Source: Methylobacterium sp. E-066 (GTDB taxonomy: Bacteria; Pseudomonadota; Alphaproteobacteria; Rhizobiales; Beijerinckiaceae). From it: a DNA stretch of 64,000 bases. Where the stretch lies: NCBI RefSeq assembly GCF_022829635.1, contig NZ_JAKSYO010000102.1, positions 1 to 64,000 of the forward strand. Direction: 5' to 3'. The position numbers were made by a program, and so were the translations under genes. Below, in pieces: positions 7,887-16,444 of the stretch; the first letter of the stretch is position 1, and every line of letters begins with the position of its first letter. Under the pieces are notes generated by a model. The model had not been told where the DNA came from, ran no database searches, and saw only the letters and a program-made list of their open reading frames with translations.

Positions 7887-9089
7887 ATGAGCGCCTTCCG
7901 CACCCTCGACGACGCCGGCGCCCTGACGGGCAAGCGCGTGCTGATGCGCGTCGATCTCAACGTGCCGATGGAGAACGGCCGCGTCACCGACGCGACCCGC
8001 ATCGCCCGCGTCGTCCCGACGATCCGGGAGGTCGCCGACAAGGGCGCCAAGGTGATCCTGCTGGCCCATTTCGGCCGCCCCAAGGGCAAGCGCGAGCCGA
8101 AGGATTCGTTGGAGCCGGTGGTGCCGGCGCTGAGCCAGGCGTTGGGCCGCTCCGTCGCCTTCGCGGCCGACTGCATCGGCGACGACGCGGCCGGGGCCGT
8201 GGCGGCCCTGAAGGACGGCGACGTCCTGCTCCTCGAAAACACCCGCTACCACGCTGGCGAAGAGAAGAACGATCCGGCCTTCGCCGACGCGCTCGCGGCC
8301 AACGGCGACATCTACGTCAACGAGGCGTTTTCCGCGGCCCACCGCGCCCATGCCTCTACTGAGGGCCTGGCCCACCGCCTGCCGGCCTATGCGGGCCGGG
8401 AGATGCAGGCCGAGCTGGAGGCCCTGACCAAGGGCTTGGAGGCGCCGGAGCGCCCGGTGATCGCGCTGGTCGGCGGCGCCAAGGTCTCGTCCAAGATCGA
8501 CCTCTTGGAAAATCTCGTCGCCAAGGTCGATGCGCTGGTGATCGGCGGCGGCATGGCCAACACCTTCCTGCACGCGCAGGGCAAAGCGGTGGGCAAGTCC
8601 CTGTGCGAGAAGGATCTCGCCGAGACCGCCATCCGCATCCTGGCGGCGGCGGACAAAGCCGGCTGCCGGATCATCCTGCCGGTGGACGCGGTGGCGGCGA
8701 CCGAATTCAAGGCCCAGGCTCCGCACGAGACCGTGCCGGTGGACTCGGTCCCAGAGGGCAGCATGATCCTCGATGCCGGGCCGCGCTCGGTCACCGAGAT
8801 CAACGCCGCCATCGACGGCGCCAAGACCCTGGTCTGGAACGGCCCGCTCGGCGCCTTCGAGCTCGCCCCGTTCGACGCCGCCACGGTGGCTGCCGCGAAG
8901 CACGCGGCCGCGCGCACCAAGGCCGGCCAGCTCGTCTCGGTGGCCGGCGGCGGCGATACGGTGGCGGCCCTCAACCATGCGGGCGTGGCTGGCGACTTCA
9001 CCTACGTCTCCACCGCGGGCGGCGCCTTCCTCGAGTGGCTCGAGGGCAAGGCCCTGCCGGGCGTCGAGGCGCTGCGGGCCAAGGGCTGA
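7887..9089 (+). CDS. pgk: phosphoglycerate kinase
   Basis: This 400-residue protein begins with the substrate domain [19 protein letters not shown] and contains [26 protein letters not shown], the ATP-domain [18 protein letters not shown], and GGGDTVAAL near the C-terminus. It transfers phosphate between 1,3-bisphosphoglycerate and ADP. Length is normal for bacterial Pgk. It is in the gap-pgk-fba run, and in a methylotroph it would work mostly in the gluconeogenic direction from the serine cycle. Confidence 0.97.
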   Translation: MSAFRTLDDAGALTGKRVLMRVDLNVPMENGRVTDATRIARVVPTIREVADKGAKVILLAHFGRPKGKREPKDSLEPVVPALSQALGRSVAFAADCIGDDAAGAVAALKDGDVLLLENTRYHAGEEKNDPAFADALAANGDIYVNEAFSAAHRAHASTEGLAHRLPAYAGREMQAELEALTKGLEAPERPVIALVGGAKVSSKIDLLENLVAKVDALVIGGGMANTFLHAQGKAVGKSLCEKDLAETAIRILAAADKAGCRIILPVDAVAATEFKAQAPHETVPVDSVPEGSMILDAGPRSVTEINAAIDGAKTLVWNGPLGAFELAPFDAATVAAAKHAAARTKAGQLVSVAGGGDTVAALNHAGVAGDFTYVSTAGGAFLEWLEGKALPGVEALRAKG

Positions 9090-9192
9090 CCAGCGCGCCG
9101 AAAACCGCACGGCGTAGCCTCGCGTGCGCTCCTCCCACGGCGGCGCGCACCTATCTATACTCCCGGCGTCGGACGGCGGGGGCCCTGAGTCG

Positions 9193-9450
9193 ATGAGTGA
9201 CAATGTGGAGAACGCGACGATCGAGATCCTGAAGGGCATTCAGGGCAGCATCGCGCAGTTGCGGGCGGACACGACGGCGTTTCGTGCCGAGACGCTCGCG
9301 CGCTTCGACAAGCTTGAGGCGAGCCTGCGGAAGGACCGGCGCAACGCCGCCGGCATGCTGGTGATGATGCGCGCGACCGCGGGCGACTTCGATGCCCGCG
9401 TCAGCGAGGTCGAAGAGCGTGTCACGGTCCTTGAGAACAGGGCGCGCTGA
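9193..9450 (+). CDS. small coiled-coil protein of unknown function
   Basis: An 85-residue, highly charged, helical protein with heptads in ILKGIQGSIAQLRADTTAFRAETLARFDKLEASLRKD and a C-terminal VSEVEERVTVLENRAR. It has no signal or membrane segment. It lies between pgk and fba. It resembles short phage- or plasmid-like coiled-coil proteins common in Methylobacterium, but I cannot name a family. The ATG at 9193 was chosen; upstream in-frame residues do not look coding. Confidence 0.55.
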   Translation: MSDNVENATIEILKGIQGSIAQLRADTTAFRAETLARFDKLEASLRKDRRNAAGMLVMMRATAGDFDARVSEVEERVTVLENRAR

Positions 9451-9601
9451 GCGTCCTTCACCGAACGGATAAGCCGGTCGGCGTTTGACACGATGTACAG
9501 GTAAGAACCTCGGCCGACTTGCCTGTGCAAGTCCACTGAGGTTTCCGGCGCCGGCGGCGATCGGGCGGACCACCAGACGGCAAGCGGGAAGACAGACCAC
9601 C

Positions 9602-10672
9602 ATGGCACGGATCACCCTGAGGCAGCTCCTCGACCACGCGGCCGAGTACGAGTACGGCGTACCGGCCTTCAACCTGAACAATATGGAACAGGGCCTGGCG
9701 ATCATGGCGGCAGCCGATGCCACCGACTCGCCGGTGATCCTGCAGGCGAGCCGCGGCGCCCGCGCCTACGCCAACGACGTGGTGCTGGCCAAGCTGATCG
9801 ACGGCCTGGTCGAGATCTACCCGCACATCCCGGTCTGCATGCATCTCGACCACGGGAACAACGAGGCGACCTGCGCCACCGCGATCCAGTACGGTTTCAC
9901 CTCGGTGATGATGGACGGCTCGTTGAAGGCCGACGGCAAGACCCCGGCCGACTACAACTACAACGTCGAGATCACCCGCAACGTCACCAAGATGGCCCAT
10001 TGGGCCGGCGTTTCGGTGGAGGGCGAGCTCGGGGTGCTCGGTTCGCTGGAGAGCGGCCAGGGCGAGGCCGAGGACGGCCACGGCGCCGAGGGCACGCTGA
10101 GCCACGACCAGCTGCTCACCGACCCGGACGAGGCGGTGAAGTTCGTCGAGGCCACCAAGGTCGACGCCCTCGCGGTCGCCATGGGCACCAGCCACGGCGC
10201 CTACAAGTTCACCCGCCAACCTGACGGCGACGTGCTCGCGATGAACGTGATCGAGGAGATCCACCGCCGCCTGCCCACCACCCACCTGGTGATGCACGGT
10301 TCGTCGTCGGTGCCGCAGGACCTTCAGGACATCATCAACCAGTATGGCGGCCAGATGAAGCCGACCTGGGGCGTGCCGGTCGAGGAGATCCAGCGCGGCA
10401 TCAAGCACGGCGTGCGCAAGATCAACATCGACACCGACAACCGCATGGCGATGACCGGCCAGATCCGGAAGGTGCTCACCGAGAACCCGTCCGAGTTCGA
10501 TCCGCGTAAGTACCTGAAGCCCGCCATGGATGCGATGACGAAGCTGTGCAAGCAGCGCTTCGAGGAGTTCGGCACCGCCGGCAAAGGCTCGAAGATCCGG
10601 CCGATCTCCGTCTCCGAGATGGCGAAGCGCTACGCCAGCGGCTCGCTCGATCCGAAGATCGGCGCGCGCTGA
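9602..10672 (+). CDS. fba: fructose-bisphosphate aldolase, class II
   Basis: The 356-residue protein starts [30 protein letters not shown]. It has zinc-ligand histidines in MHLDHGN and VMHGSSSVP, plus the class II blocks [10 protein letters not shown] and [12 protein letters not shown]. It splits fructose 1,6-bisphosphate into dihydroxyacetone phosphate and glyceraldehyde 3-phosphate. Length and the CbbA-like sequence fit the class IIA aldolases of alphaproteobacteria. ATG at 9602 keeps the family N-terminus; the frame is open further upstream but not conserved-looking. A TTGACA at 9485-9490 may serve as its own -35 box. Confidence 0.96.
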   Translation: MARITLRQLLDHAAEYEYGVPAFNLNNMEQGLAIMAAADATDSPVILQASRGARAYANDVVLAKLIDGLVEIYPHIPVCMHLDHGNNEATCATAIQYGFTSVMMDGSLKADGKTPADYNYNVEITRNVTKMAHWAGVSVEGELGVLGSLESGQGEAEDGHGAEGTLSHDQLLTDPDEAVKFVEATKVDALAVAMGTSHGAYKFTRQPDGDVLAMNVIEEIHRRLPTTHLVMHGSSSVPQDLQDIINQYGGQMKPTWGVPVEEIQRGIKHGVRKINIDTDNRMAMTGQIRKVLTENPSEFDPRKYLKPAMDAMTKLCKQRFEEFGTAGKGSKIRPISVSEMAKRYASGSLDPKIGAR

Positions 10673-10692
10673 CACGCCGGGCAGCCGAACCG

Positions 10693-11337
10693 ATGAGCAG
10701 CAAGCAGCGCCTCGCCCTCCTGGGGCCCCACGGCCTGGACGCCGACGGCATCGACGCCTTCGCGGCCGCGCTCGGCGCGGCCTGCAAGGTGGGCGATGTC
10801 GCGGCCGTGATCCTGCGGCTTGCCGCCACCGACGAGCGCGGGCTCACCGCCCGCGTGAAGCAGGTCGCGCCGATCACGCAAAAGACCGGCGCGGCCCTGG
10901 TGGTGGCTTGCCCGGGCTTCACCGGCGACCTCGTCTCGGTGGCGACCCGGGGCGGCGCCGACGGCGTCCATGTCGACAAGCCGCGCGATCTGAAGGACCT
11001 GCGCGACCGCCTCCGGGACGGCCGCATCCTCGGGGCTGGCGGCCTGGAGACCAAGCACGGCGCCATGGAGGCGGGCGAGGCCGGCATCGACTACCTGATG
11101 TTCGGCGGCCTCTACCCGGACGGCGTCGCCCCCGAGGCCGAGACCGTGCTGGCGCGGGCCGAATGGTGGGTCGAGATCTTCGAGACGCCTTGCGTCGCGG
11201 TCGCGGCGGCGGCGGACGAGATCGGCCCGTTGGTCGCGACGGGCGCCGAGTTCATCGGCCTCGAAAGCGCGCTCTGGCTGACCGACGCGGACGCCGTCGC
11301 GCGGGCGCAAGCGCTGCTCGAAGGGCAGGCCGCGTGA
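10693..11337 (+). CDS. ThiE-like TIM-barrel protein with degenerate active site
   Basis: The 214-residue protein has the layout of thiamine phosphate synthase (TMP-TENI fold): GADGVHV at about 93, a GxG-like turn GAGGL, and YLMFGGLYPDG where ThiE has GPxxPT. The ThiE NDR block reads CPGF and GVHLGQ reads GVHVDK, so key pyrophosphate-site residues are missing. It is probably not a functional ThiE; a related role is unknown. It follows fba by 20 bases and overlaps the next start by GTGA, so it belongs to the fba operon. Confidence 0.7.
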   Translation: MSSKQRLALLGPHGLDADGIDAFAAALGAACKVGDVAAVILRLAATDERGLTARVKQVAPITQKTGAALVVACPGFTGDLVSVATRGGADGVHVDKPRDLKDLRDRLRDGRILGAGGLETKHGAMEAGEAGIDYLMFGGLYPDGVAPEAETVLARAEWWVEIFETPCVAVAAAADEIGPLVATGAEFIGLESALWLTDADAVARAQALLEGQAA

Positions 11338-12356
11338 ATCTCCGCGCCTTGAGGCTCGCGGTGCTCCTGGCGGCGGCGTGGCCGCTGCCGACGCTCGCTG
11401 CGTCCGGGCCCCTCGACCCGGCGAAGACCGCTGCCCCCTCCGACAAGAAGACGACGCCGGAGCTTCCGAGCCCGTACACGCCGAACTATTCCCGAGGTGC
11501 CGTGCCGCCCAATAACGGCCAGCCGGCGGATCTCGCCTACGGCGCCTACCAGCGCGGCCAGTACGTCACGGCCTTCCGGGAGGCGACCAAGCGGATCGAG
11601 GCGAATCCGAAGGATGCGGCGGCGATGACGCTGCTGGGCGAGCTGTACAACCAGGGTCTCGGCATCAAGCAGAACCCGGTGAAGGCGGCCGAATGGTACC
11701 GGCTCGCGGCCGCCCAGAACGACGCCGCCGCGATGTCTTCGCTCGGGCTGATGGCGCTCGACGGCCGCGGCATGCCGAAGGACCCGAAGGCCGGCCGGCG
11801 CTGGCTGGAGCAGGCCACCGCCAACGGCTCGGCTACGGCGGCCTACAATCTCGGCCTGATCCTGATCGGCACCGGTGCCACCGCCGACGAGGCGGCGGCC
11901 GCCGCGCAGTTCCGCAAGGCCGCGGATGCCGAGATCGGGCCGGCTCAGCACGATCTGGGCGTTCTTTACCTCCAGGGCCGCGGCGTGCCGAAAGATGCCA
12001 GCCAGGCGGCCCAGTGGTTCCGGCGCGGCGCCGATAACGGCGATCTCGCCAGCGAGGTCGAGTACGCGATCCTGCTGTTCAACGGCAACGGCGTGACCAA
12101 GGACGAGCGCTCGGCCGCTCGCTACTTCCTGCACGCGGCCTCCCGCGGCAATGCCATCGCGCAGAACCGGGTCGCGCGGCTCTACGCGGTCGGGCGCGGC
12201 GTCGCCAAGAACCCGATCGAGGCCGCGGCCTGGAACCTCGCTGCCGCTGCGCAAGGCCTGTCCGATGCCTGGCTCGACCAGACCCTGTCCGGCCTCTCCG
12301 GCGACGAGCGCACCCGCGCCGAGCGGCTGGCCAACGAGCGCAGCGAGCAGCGGTAG
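11334..12356 (+). CDS. secreted Sel1-repeat (TPR-like) protein
   Basis: A 340-residue protein with an N-terminal signal peptide (VNLRALRLAVLLAAAWPLPTLAAS), a proline-rich linker, then about six Sel1-like repeats of roughly 36 residues from residue 65 to 300. Examples are AMTLLGELYNQGLGIKQNP and AQHDLGVLYLQGRGVPKD. Sel1 proteins scaffold protein complexes, often in the periplasm. The GTG start overlaps the stop of the ThiE-like gene by four bases, showing translational coupling. The substrate or partner is unknown. Confidence 0.85.
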   Translation: MNLRALRLAVLLAAAWPLPTLAASGPLDPAKTAAPSDKKTTPELPSPYTPNYSRGAVPPNNGQPADLAYGAYQRGQYVTAFREATKRIEANPKDAAAMTLLGELYNQGLGIKQNPVKAAEWYRLAAAQNDAAAMSSLGLMALDGRGMPKDPKAGRRWLEQATANGSATAAYNLGLILIGTGATADEAAAAAQFRKAADAEIGPAQHDLGVLYLQGRGVPKDASQAAQWFRRGADNGDLASEVEYAILLFNGNGVTKDERSAARYFLHAASRGNAIAQNRVARLYAVGRGVAKNPIEAAAWNLAAAAQGLSDAWLDQTLSGLSGDERTRAERLANERSEQR

Positions 12357-12409
12357 CGCTGAGGCCGGACGAGCTGGTCCGAACTGGCGGGATCTCTCCC
12401 ACCCACACC

Positions 12410-12529
12410 CTCATCCTGAGGTGCCCGGCGATCGAAGAGCGGGGCCTCGAAGGAGGCCTCCAGATGCCTCAGCGATCCCTGGAGGCCTCCTTCGAGGCCT
12501 CCGCTTCGCTTCGGCACCTCAGGATGAGG
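12410..12529. repeat. REP1 palindromic repeat, copy 1
   Basis: The ends CTCATCCTGAGGTGC and GCACCTCAGGATGAG are inverted copies. Inside them, CCTCGAAGGAGGCCTCCAG and CTGGAGGCCTCCTTCGAGG also pair, giving a long cruciform-capable structure. Five further copies occur at 13991, 18433, 44050, 47099 and 61045. It lies between convergent genes. Confidence 0.85.
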
Positions 12530-12599
12530 TGTTCGGTTTGGAAGACCGTTCGTCCGGCAGGCGGTCGGCCTCAGTCAGCCTAACGACTGGACCTGAAGC

Positions 12600-13040
12600 T
12601 TACCGCTCCGCCTTCGACCAATCGACCCCGGCCTCGAGCTCCGGCAACAACACCACGCTCTCCTGCTCGTTGGGATCGGTCCGGGCGATCACCGCTGTGA
12701 CCGGCTCGGTCTGGCTGCGGTTGTAGGGCAGGTGCGGCACGTCGGCGGCGATGTAGACGAACTCGCCGGCCCCGGCGATCACGTGGTGCTCCAGGCGCTC
12801 GCCCCAGAAGCAGCCCGAGACCCCGGACAGGACGTGGATCGCGGTCTCGTGCGATTCGTGCTTGTGGGCGTGGGCGCGCTCGCCCGGCGGGATCTCCAGG
12901 AGCTGCATGTGCAGGGCCTTGGCGCCCACCGCCTCGGCCGAGATGGCCGGGCGATAGATGTGGCCCTGCTTGCCCCGGAACGGCGCGCTCTCGCGTAGCA
13001 CCATCAGGCCCGGTTTCCCGGTGTCGGATCCGTCGCTCAT
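12600..13040 (-). CDS. cupin-domain protein
   Basis: This 146-residue single-domain cupin has the metal-site motif in GERAHAHKHESHETAIHVLSG (about 63-83) and the second motif in AGAGEFVYIAADVPHLPYN. Small cupins of this kind bind a metal and act as isomerases, dioxygenases or binding proteins; no substrate is evident. Its ATG overlaps the stop of the AhpD-like gene by ATGA, so it is the last gene of a three-gene minus-strand operon (DUF779, AhpD-like, cupin) downstream of an aldehyde dehydrogenase. Confidence 0.8.
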   Translation of the reverse strand: MSDGSDTGKPGLMVLRESAPFRGKQGHIYRPAISAEAVGAKALHMQLLEIPPGERAHAHKHESHETAIHVLSGVSGCFWGERLEHHVIAGAGEFVYIAADVPHLPYNRSQTEPVTAVIARTDPNEQESVVLLPELEAGVDWSKAER

Positions 13041-13447
13041 GATTCGCCCACCTTGAACGCGGAATCCACGGGGATCTGCATGCCGTTGACCAGGGCGTTG
13101 GTCTGGTTGGCCATGCCGACCACCGCCAGGAACTCGCCGTGCTGCTCCGGGGTCAGGCCCTTCGCGCCTGCGGCGGCGGTGTGCGAGTGGATGCAATAGG
13201 GGCAGCCATTGGCGATCGAGACCGCGATATAGACCAGTTCCTTGGTGAGCGGATCGAGGCTGCCAGGCCCCATCACCACCTTGAGGCTGGCCCAGGTCCG
13301 CTCCAGCAGGCCCGGGTCGTTGGCGAGGCCGCGCCAGAAATTGTTGATGAAATCCGAGCCCCGGGTCGCCCGGATATCGGCGAACACCGCCCGCACCCGC
13401 GGGTCGGCCTCCGCCTCGGCATCGCTCCAGAGCTTCACGGTCGCCAT
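13037..13447 (-). CDS. carboxymuconolactone decarboxylase / AhpD-like protein
   Basis: A 136-residue helical protein with the AhpD-type active-site signature ANGCPYCIHSHTAAA (CxxC plus two His, about residues 79-93). The CMD fold serves either as a peroxidase or thiol-disulfide partner or as a decarboxylase; the CxxCxxxH pattern favours redox activity. It overlaps the cupin gene and follows DUF779 by 16 bases, so the three are probably coexpressed. Its role with aldehyde metabolism is an inference from position. Confidence 0.82.
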   Translation of the reverse strand: MATVKLWSDAEAEADPRVRAVFADIRATRGSDFINNFWRGLANDPGLLERTWASLKVVMGPGSLDPLTKELVYIAVSIANGCPYCIHSHTAAAGAKGLTPEQHGEFLAVVGMANQTNALVNGMQIPVDSAFKVGES

Positions 13448-13463
13448 CGGTCCCCTCCCCGCC

Positions 13464-13889
13464 TCAGAGCTTGCACGCGCCCTCGAGCGCCCGGTTCTCG
13501 GCCTCGGTGAACAGGCGCGAGCGGATATGGAAGCGCTTCTCGCGGCCGTTTTCCAGCGAGAACATGCCGCCGCGCCCGGGCACCACGTCGAGGATCAGGT
13601 GGGTGTGCTTCCAGACCCCGAACTGTGATCGGCTGATGAAGAAGTCGGCGCCGCCGACGGTGCCGAGGTGGACGTCGCCGTCGCTCACCAGGAAGTCGCC
13701 GACCGGGTAGCACATCGGCGAGGACCCGTCGCAGCAGCCCCCGGACTGATGGAACATCACCGGCCCATATTCGCCTCGCAACTCGTCGATCAGCGCGAGC
13801 GCCATCGGGGTGGCGGTGACCCGCAGCGGCGTGCCGTCGGCCCCGGTCTGCTCCGCGGTGGTGGCTTCTTGCGTGAAAACCGCACTCAT
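13464..13889 (-). CDS. DUF779 protein (aldehyde-dehydrogenase associated)
   Basis: The 141-residue protein contains MFHQSGGCCDGSSPMCY (two adjacent Cys plus a third), then VHLGTVGGADFFISRSQF and W-K-H-T-H, the hallmarks of DUF779. The family is often encoded beside AldB/ExaC-type aldehyde dehydrogenases, as here, and is thought to help that enzyme; the cysteines suggest metal or disulfide chemistry. The ATG follows a purine-rich GGGAGGGCAG. A REP1 copy and a terminator separate it from the dehydrogenase, so it may have its own promoter. Confidence 0.85.
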   Translation of the reverse strand: MSAVFTQEATTAEQTGADGTPLRVTATPMALALIDELRGEYGPVMFHQSGGCCDGSSPMCYPVGDFLVSDGDVHLGTVGGADFFISRSQFGVWKHTHLILDVVPGRGGMFSLENGREKRFHIRSRLFTEAENRALEGACKL

Positions 13890-13990
13890 GCTGCCCTCCC
13901 CTGCTGATCGTTGGATATGCGTGCTGAGATTCGAATTTCTACAGCGCGCAAGATTTGAACTGCTGCCAAATCGGACCATCCCACCCCCGC

Positions 13991-14104
13991 CCTCATCCTG
14001 AGGTGCCGAAGCGTAGCGGAGGCCTCGAAGGAGCCCTCCAGGGATCGCGCGGCTGGCTGGAGGGCTCCTTCGAGGCCCGCTAGCGCGGGCACCTCAGGAT
14101 GAGG
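13991..14104. repeat. REP1 palindromic repeat, copy 2
   Basis: The outer arms are CCTCATCCTGAGGTGC and GCACCTCAGGATGAGG. The inner arms are CCTCGAAGGAGCCCTCCAG and CTGGAGGGCTCCTTCGAGG. It lies between DUF779 and the aldehyde dehydrogenase. Confidence 0.88.
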
Positions 14105-14164
14105 GGATAGGGTTGGATAACCCTGCGGCCCGGGATGACGGCGCGAAACGCATCGGCCCCCAAA

Positions 14165-14191
14165 GAAAAAACCCCGGCCGTGAGGCCGGGG
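14165..14191 (-). terminator. terminator after the aldehyde dehydrogenase
   Basis: An 8-bp CCCCGGCC/GGCCGGGG stem (14172-14179 with 14184-14191) and a GTGA loop, with AAAAA on the plus strand giving a U tail for the minus-strand dehydrogenase, whose stop is at 14226. Confidence 0.85.
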
Positions 14192-14225
14192 TGAAATCGG
14201 CTCGGGGGATGACCCGGACCAGAGC

Positions 14226-15749
14226 TCAGAAGAAGCCGAGCTTCTTGGCCGAGTAGCTGACCAGCATGTTCTTGGTCTGCTGGTAGTGATCGAGCATCAT
14301 CTTATGGGTCTCACGGCCGATGCCGGACTGCTTGTAGCCGCCGAAGGCCGCGTGGGCCGGGTAGGCGTGGTAGCAGTTGGTCCAGACGCGGCCGGCCTGG
14401 ATCGCCCGGCCGAAGCGGTAGGCGCGGGTGCCGTCGCGGGTCCAGATTCCGGCGCCGAGGCCGTAGAGCGTGTCGTTGGCGATCGCGAGCGCGTCCGCAT
14501 CGTCCTTGAAGGTCGTGACCGACAGGACCGGCCCGAAGATTTCTTCCTGGAAGATCCGCATCTTGTTGTGGCCGCGGAACACCGTCGGCTGCACGTAGAA
14601 GCCCTCGGCCAACTCGCCGTCCTTGACGTTGCGCTCGCCGCCGGTGAGCAGCTGCGCGCCTTCCTGGCGGCCGATATCGATGTAGCTGAGGATTTTTTCC
14701 ATCTGCTCGCCGGAGGCCTGGGCGCCGATCATCGTGGCGGGGTCGAGGGGCGAGCCCTGGGTGATCGCTTCGACCCGCTTGATCGCCCGCTCCATGAAGC
14801 GGTCGTAGATCGACTCGTGCACCAGCGCGCGGCTCGGGCAGGTGCAGACCTCGCCCTGGTTGAGGGCGAACATCGTGAAGCCTTCGAGGGCCTTGTCGAA
14901 GAAGTCGTCGTCCTCGTTGGCCACGTCGGCGAAGAAGATGTTCGGCGACTTGCCGCCCAGCTCCAGGGTCACCGGGATCAGGTTCTGCGAGGCGTATTGC
15001 ATGATCAGGCGGCCGGTGGTCGTCTCACCGGTGAACGCGATCTTGGCGATGCGCGGCGAGGAGGCCAGCGGCTTGCCAGCCTCGAGGCCGAAGCCGTTGA
15101 CGATGTTGATCACGCCGGGTGGCAGCAGGTCGGCCAGCAGCTCCATCACCACCAGGATCGAGGCGGGGGTCTGCTCGGCGGGCTTCAGCACCACGCAATT
15201 GCCCGCCGCGATCGCCGGGGCGAGCTTCCAGACCGCCATCAGGATCGGGAAGTTCCACGGGATGATCTGGCCGACGACGCCGAGCGGCTCGTGGAAGTGA
15301 TAGGCCACCGTGTCGTGGTCGATCTCCGAGATCGAGCCTTCCTGGGCGCGGACGCAGCCGGCGAAGTAGCGGAAATGGTCGATCGCCAGGGGGATGTCGG
15401 CGTTGGTGGTCTCGCGGATCGGCTTGCCGTTGTCCCAGGTCTCGGCGAGCGCGATCAGGTCGAGGTTCTCCTCCATCCGGTCGGCGAGCTTGTTGAGGAT
15501 GCGGGCGCGCTCGGCCGGGGCGGTGCGGCCCCAGGAGTCCTTGGCCGCGTGGGCGGCGTCCAGCGCCTTGTCGACGTCGGAGGCGTCGGAGCGGGCGACC
15601 TCGCAGATCACCTTGCCGGTGATCGGGGACGTGTTCTCGAAATAGCGGCCGGCGGTGGGGGCGACCCACTGGCCGCCGATGAAGTTGTCGTAGCGGGCCG
15701 AGAACGGCGACTTGGTCCGGGCGTCGCCCAGAAATTCCGGCTTGTTCAT
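14226..15749 (-). CDS. NAD-dependent aldehyde dehydrogenase, AldB/ExaC type
   Basis: This 507-residue protein carries the family landmarks: [20 protein letters not shown], the general base in LELGGKSPN, and the catalytic Cys in the [15 protein letters not shown] stretch (CTC form typical of AldB/ExaC). The C-terminal [20 protein letters not shown] matches acetaldehyde dehydrogenases of the ethanol-oxidising set. It oxidises acetaldehyde or similar aldehydes to the acid with NAD. The ATG at 15749 follows GAGGGAAC. Transcription ends at the hairpin near 14172, and DUF779 is next downstream, which fits this subfamily. Confidence 0.93.
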   Translation of the reverse strand: MNKPEFLGDARTKSPFSARYDNFIGGQWVAPTAGRYFENTSPITGKVICEVARSDASDVDKALDAAHAAKDSWGRTAPAERARILNKLADRMEENLDLIALAETWDNGKPIRETTNADIPLAIDHFRYFAGCVRAQEGSISEIDHDTVAYHFHEPLGVVGQIIPWNFPILMAVWKLAPAIAAGNCVVLKPAEQTPASILVVMELLADLLPPGVINIVNGFGLEAGKPLASSPRIAKIAFTGETTTGRLIMQYASQNLIPVTLELGGKSPNIFFADVANEDDDFFDKALEGFTMFALNQGEVCTCPSRALVHESIYDRFMERAIKRVEAITQGSPLDPATMIGAQASGEQMEKILSYIDIGRQEGAQLLTGGERNVKDGELAEGFYVQPTVFRGHNKMRIFQEEIFGPVLSVTTFKDDADALAIANDTLYGLGAGIWTRDGTRAYRFGRAIQAGRVWTNCYHAYPAHAAFGGYKQSGIGRETHKMMLDHYQQTKNMLVSYSAKKLGFF

Positions 15750-16096
15750 GGCTCTGTTCCCTCCATAGGCCCCGGCCTCGCGAACCGTGGCTCTTGGGCT
15801 GAAGCTGGTACGCGGACTGCCGGTTTTCTCGGCTGTGTCCGGTTCGGCTCGGATGGCAGCCAATGACTTTTGGCATGCCGAATCAAGGTGGACTTTTGGC
15901 CAGTGCGCGAGCGGGCTGATCCTACGCCCTCCCGATCAGGATCGCGAGAGGACAATTTTCGGTTCGTCCGAACCCACCTGTTGCTGGCGCGGAAACGACG
16001 GAAATGCCAAGGGCGATCGACGATTGTTCGACCAACACTTTGACATTTGTCTAATGATAGATTTCTGACCTTGACGGTAAGCGCGGCGACCGGGTC
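15750..16096. promoter_or_regulatory. aldehyde dehydrogenase promoter region with a direct repeat
   Basis: These 347 bases hold no gene. GACTTTTGGC occurs twice, at 15865-15874 and 15891-15900, 26 bases apart, upstream of the dehydrogenase. This could be an activator or repressor site. Nearer the right end TGACATTTGTCTA gives a short dyad. I did not find a clear sigma-54 GG-N10-GC element. Confidence 0.35.
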
Positions 16097-16444
16097 TCAG
16101 GCCCCGAGGGCGAAGGGCAGGGCGAGCATCGCCAGCGGCAGCGCCGCCACCGCCGCGGCCCGCAGCCAGGTCGGCCGGTAGGACATCACCGCCACCACCA
16201 GGAGCGCCGCCCCGGTGAGGCCGCCGATCCACTGGACCGGCCCAAAATTCCAACCGCTGCAGGCGACTGAGGCGGCGAACGCGACCGCGAGCCCCGACCA
16301 GCCGGCGGCGCGCAGGCTCCGGGTCCGATTGCGGGGCGCAGGCACGCGGAACACGGCGCGGTGGTGCCGGTCGAGGCTGAGCGCCAAGGCGGCGAAGCTC
16401 GAGAAGCTGAGGCAGAGGCTCAGGACCAGCGCCGAGGCGGTCAC
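16097..16444 (-). CDS. DUF3325 membrane protein
   Basis: A 115-residue protein with four hydrophobic helices and a short basic loop (SLDRHHRAVF), fitting DUF3325. It begins with a GTG that overlaps the stop of the PepSY protein by four bases, so the two are translationally coupled. DUF3649, PepSY-TM and DUF3325 genes commonly travel together next to TonB-dependent siderophore receptors. A role as an inner-membrane accessory in iron-siderophore handling is likely but not proven here. Confidence 0.72.
   Translation of the reverse strand: MTASALVLSLCLSFSSFAALALSLDRHHRAVFRVPAPRNRTRSLRAAGWSGLAVAFAASVACSGWNFGPVQWIGGLTGAALLVVAVMSYRPTWLRAAAVAALPLAMLALPFALGA

Noticed and set aside
6303..9239. A 978-codon open frame on the minus strand across gap and pgk
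   Set aside because: It is antisense to recognised glycolytic genes, is rich in Arg/Gly/Asp/His repeats and has no known domain; a GC-rich shadow.
12410..12529. Possible CRISPR array from repeated units
   Set aside because: Units are palindromic, far apart, and flanked by unrelated sequence; no spacers and no cas genes.
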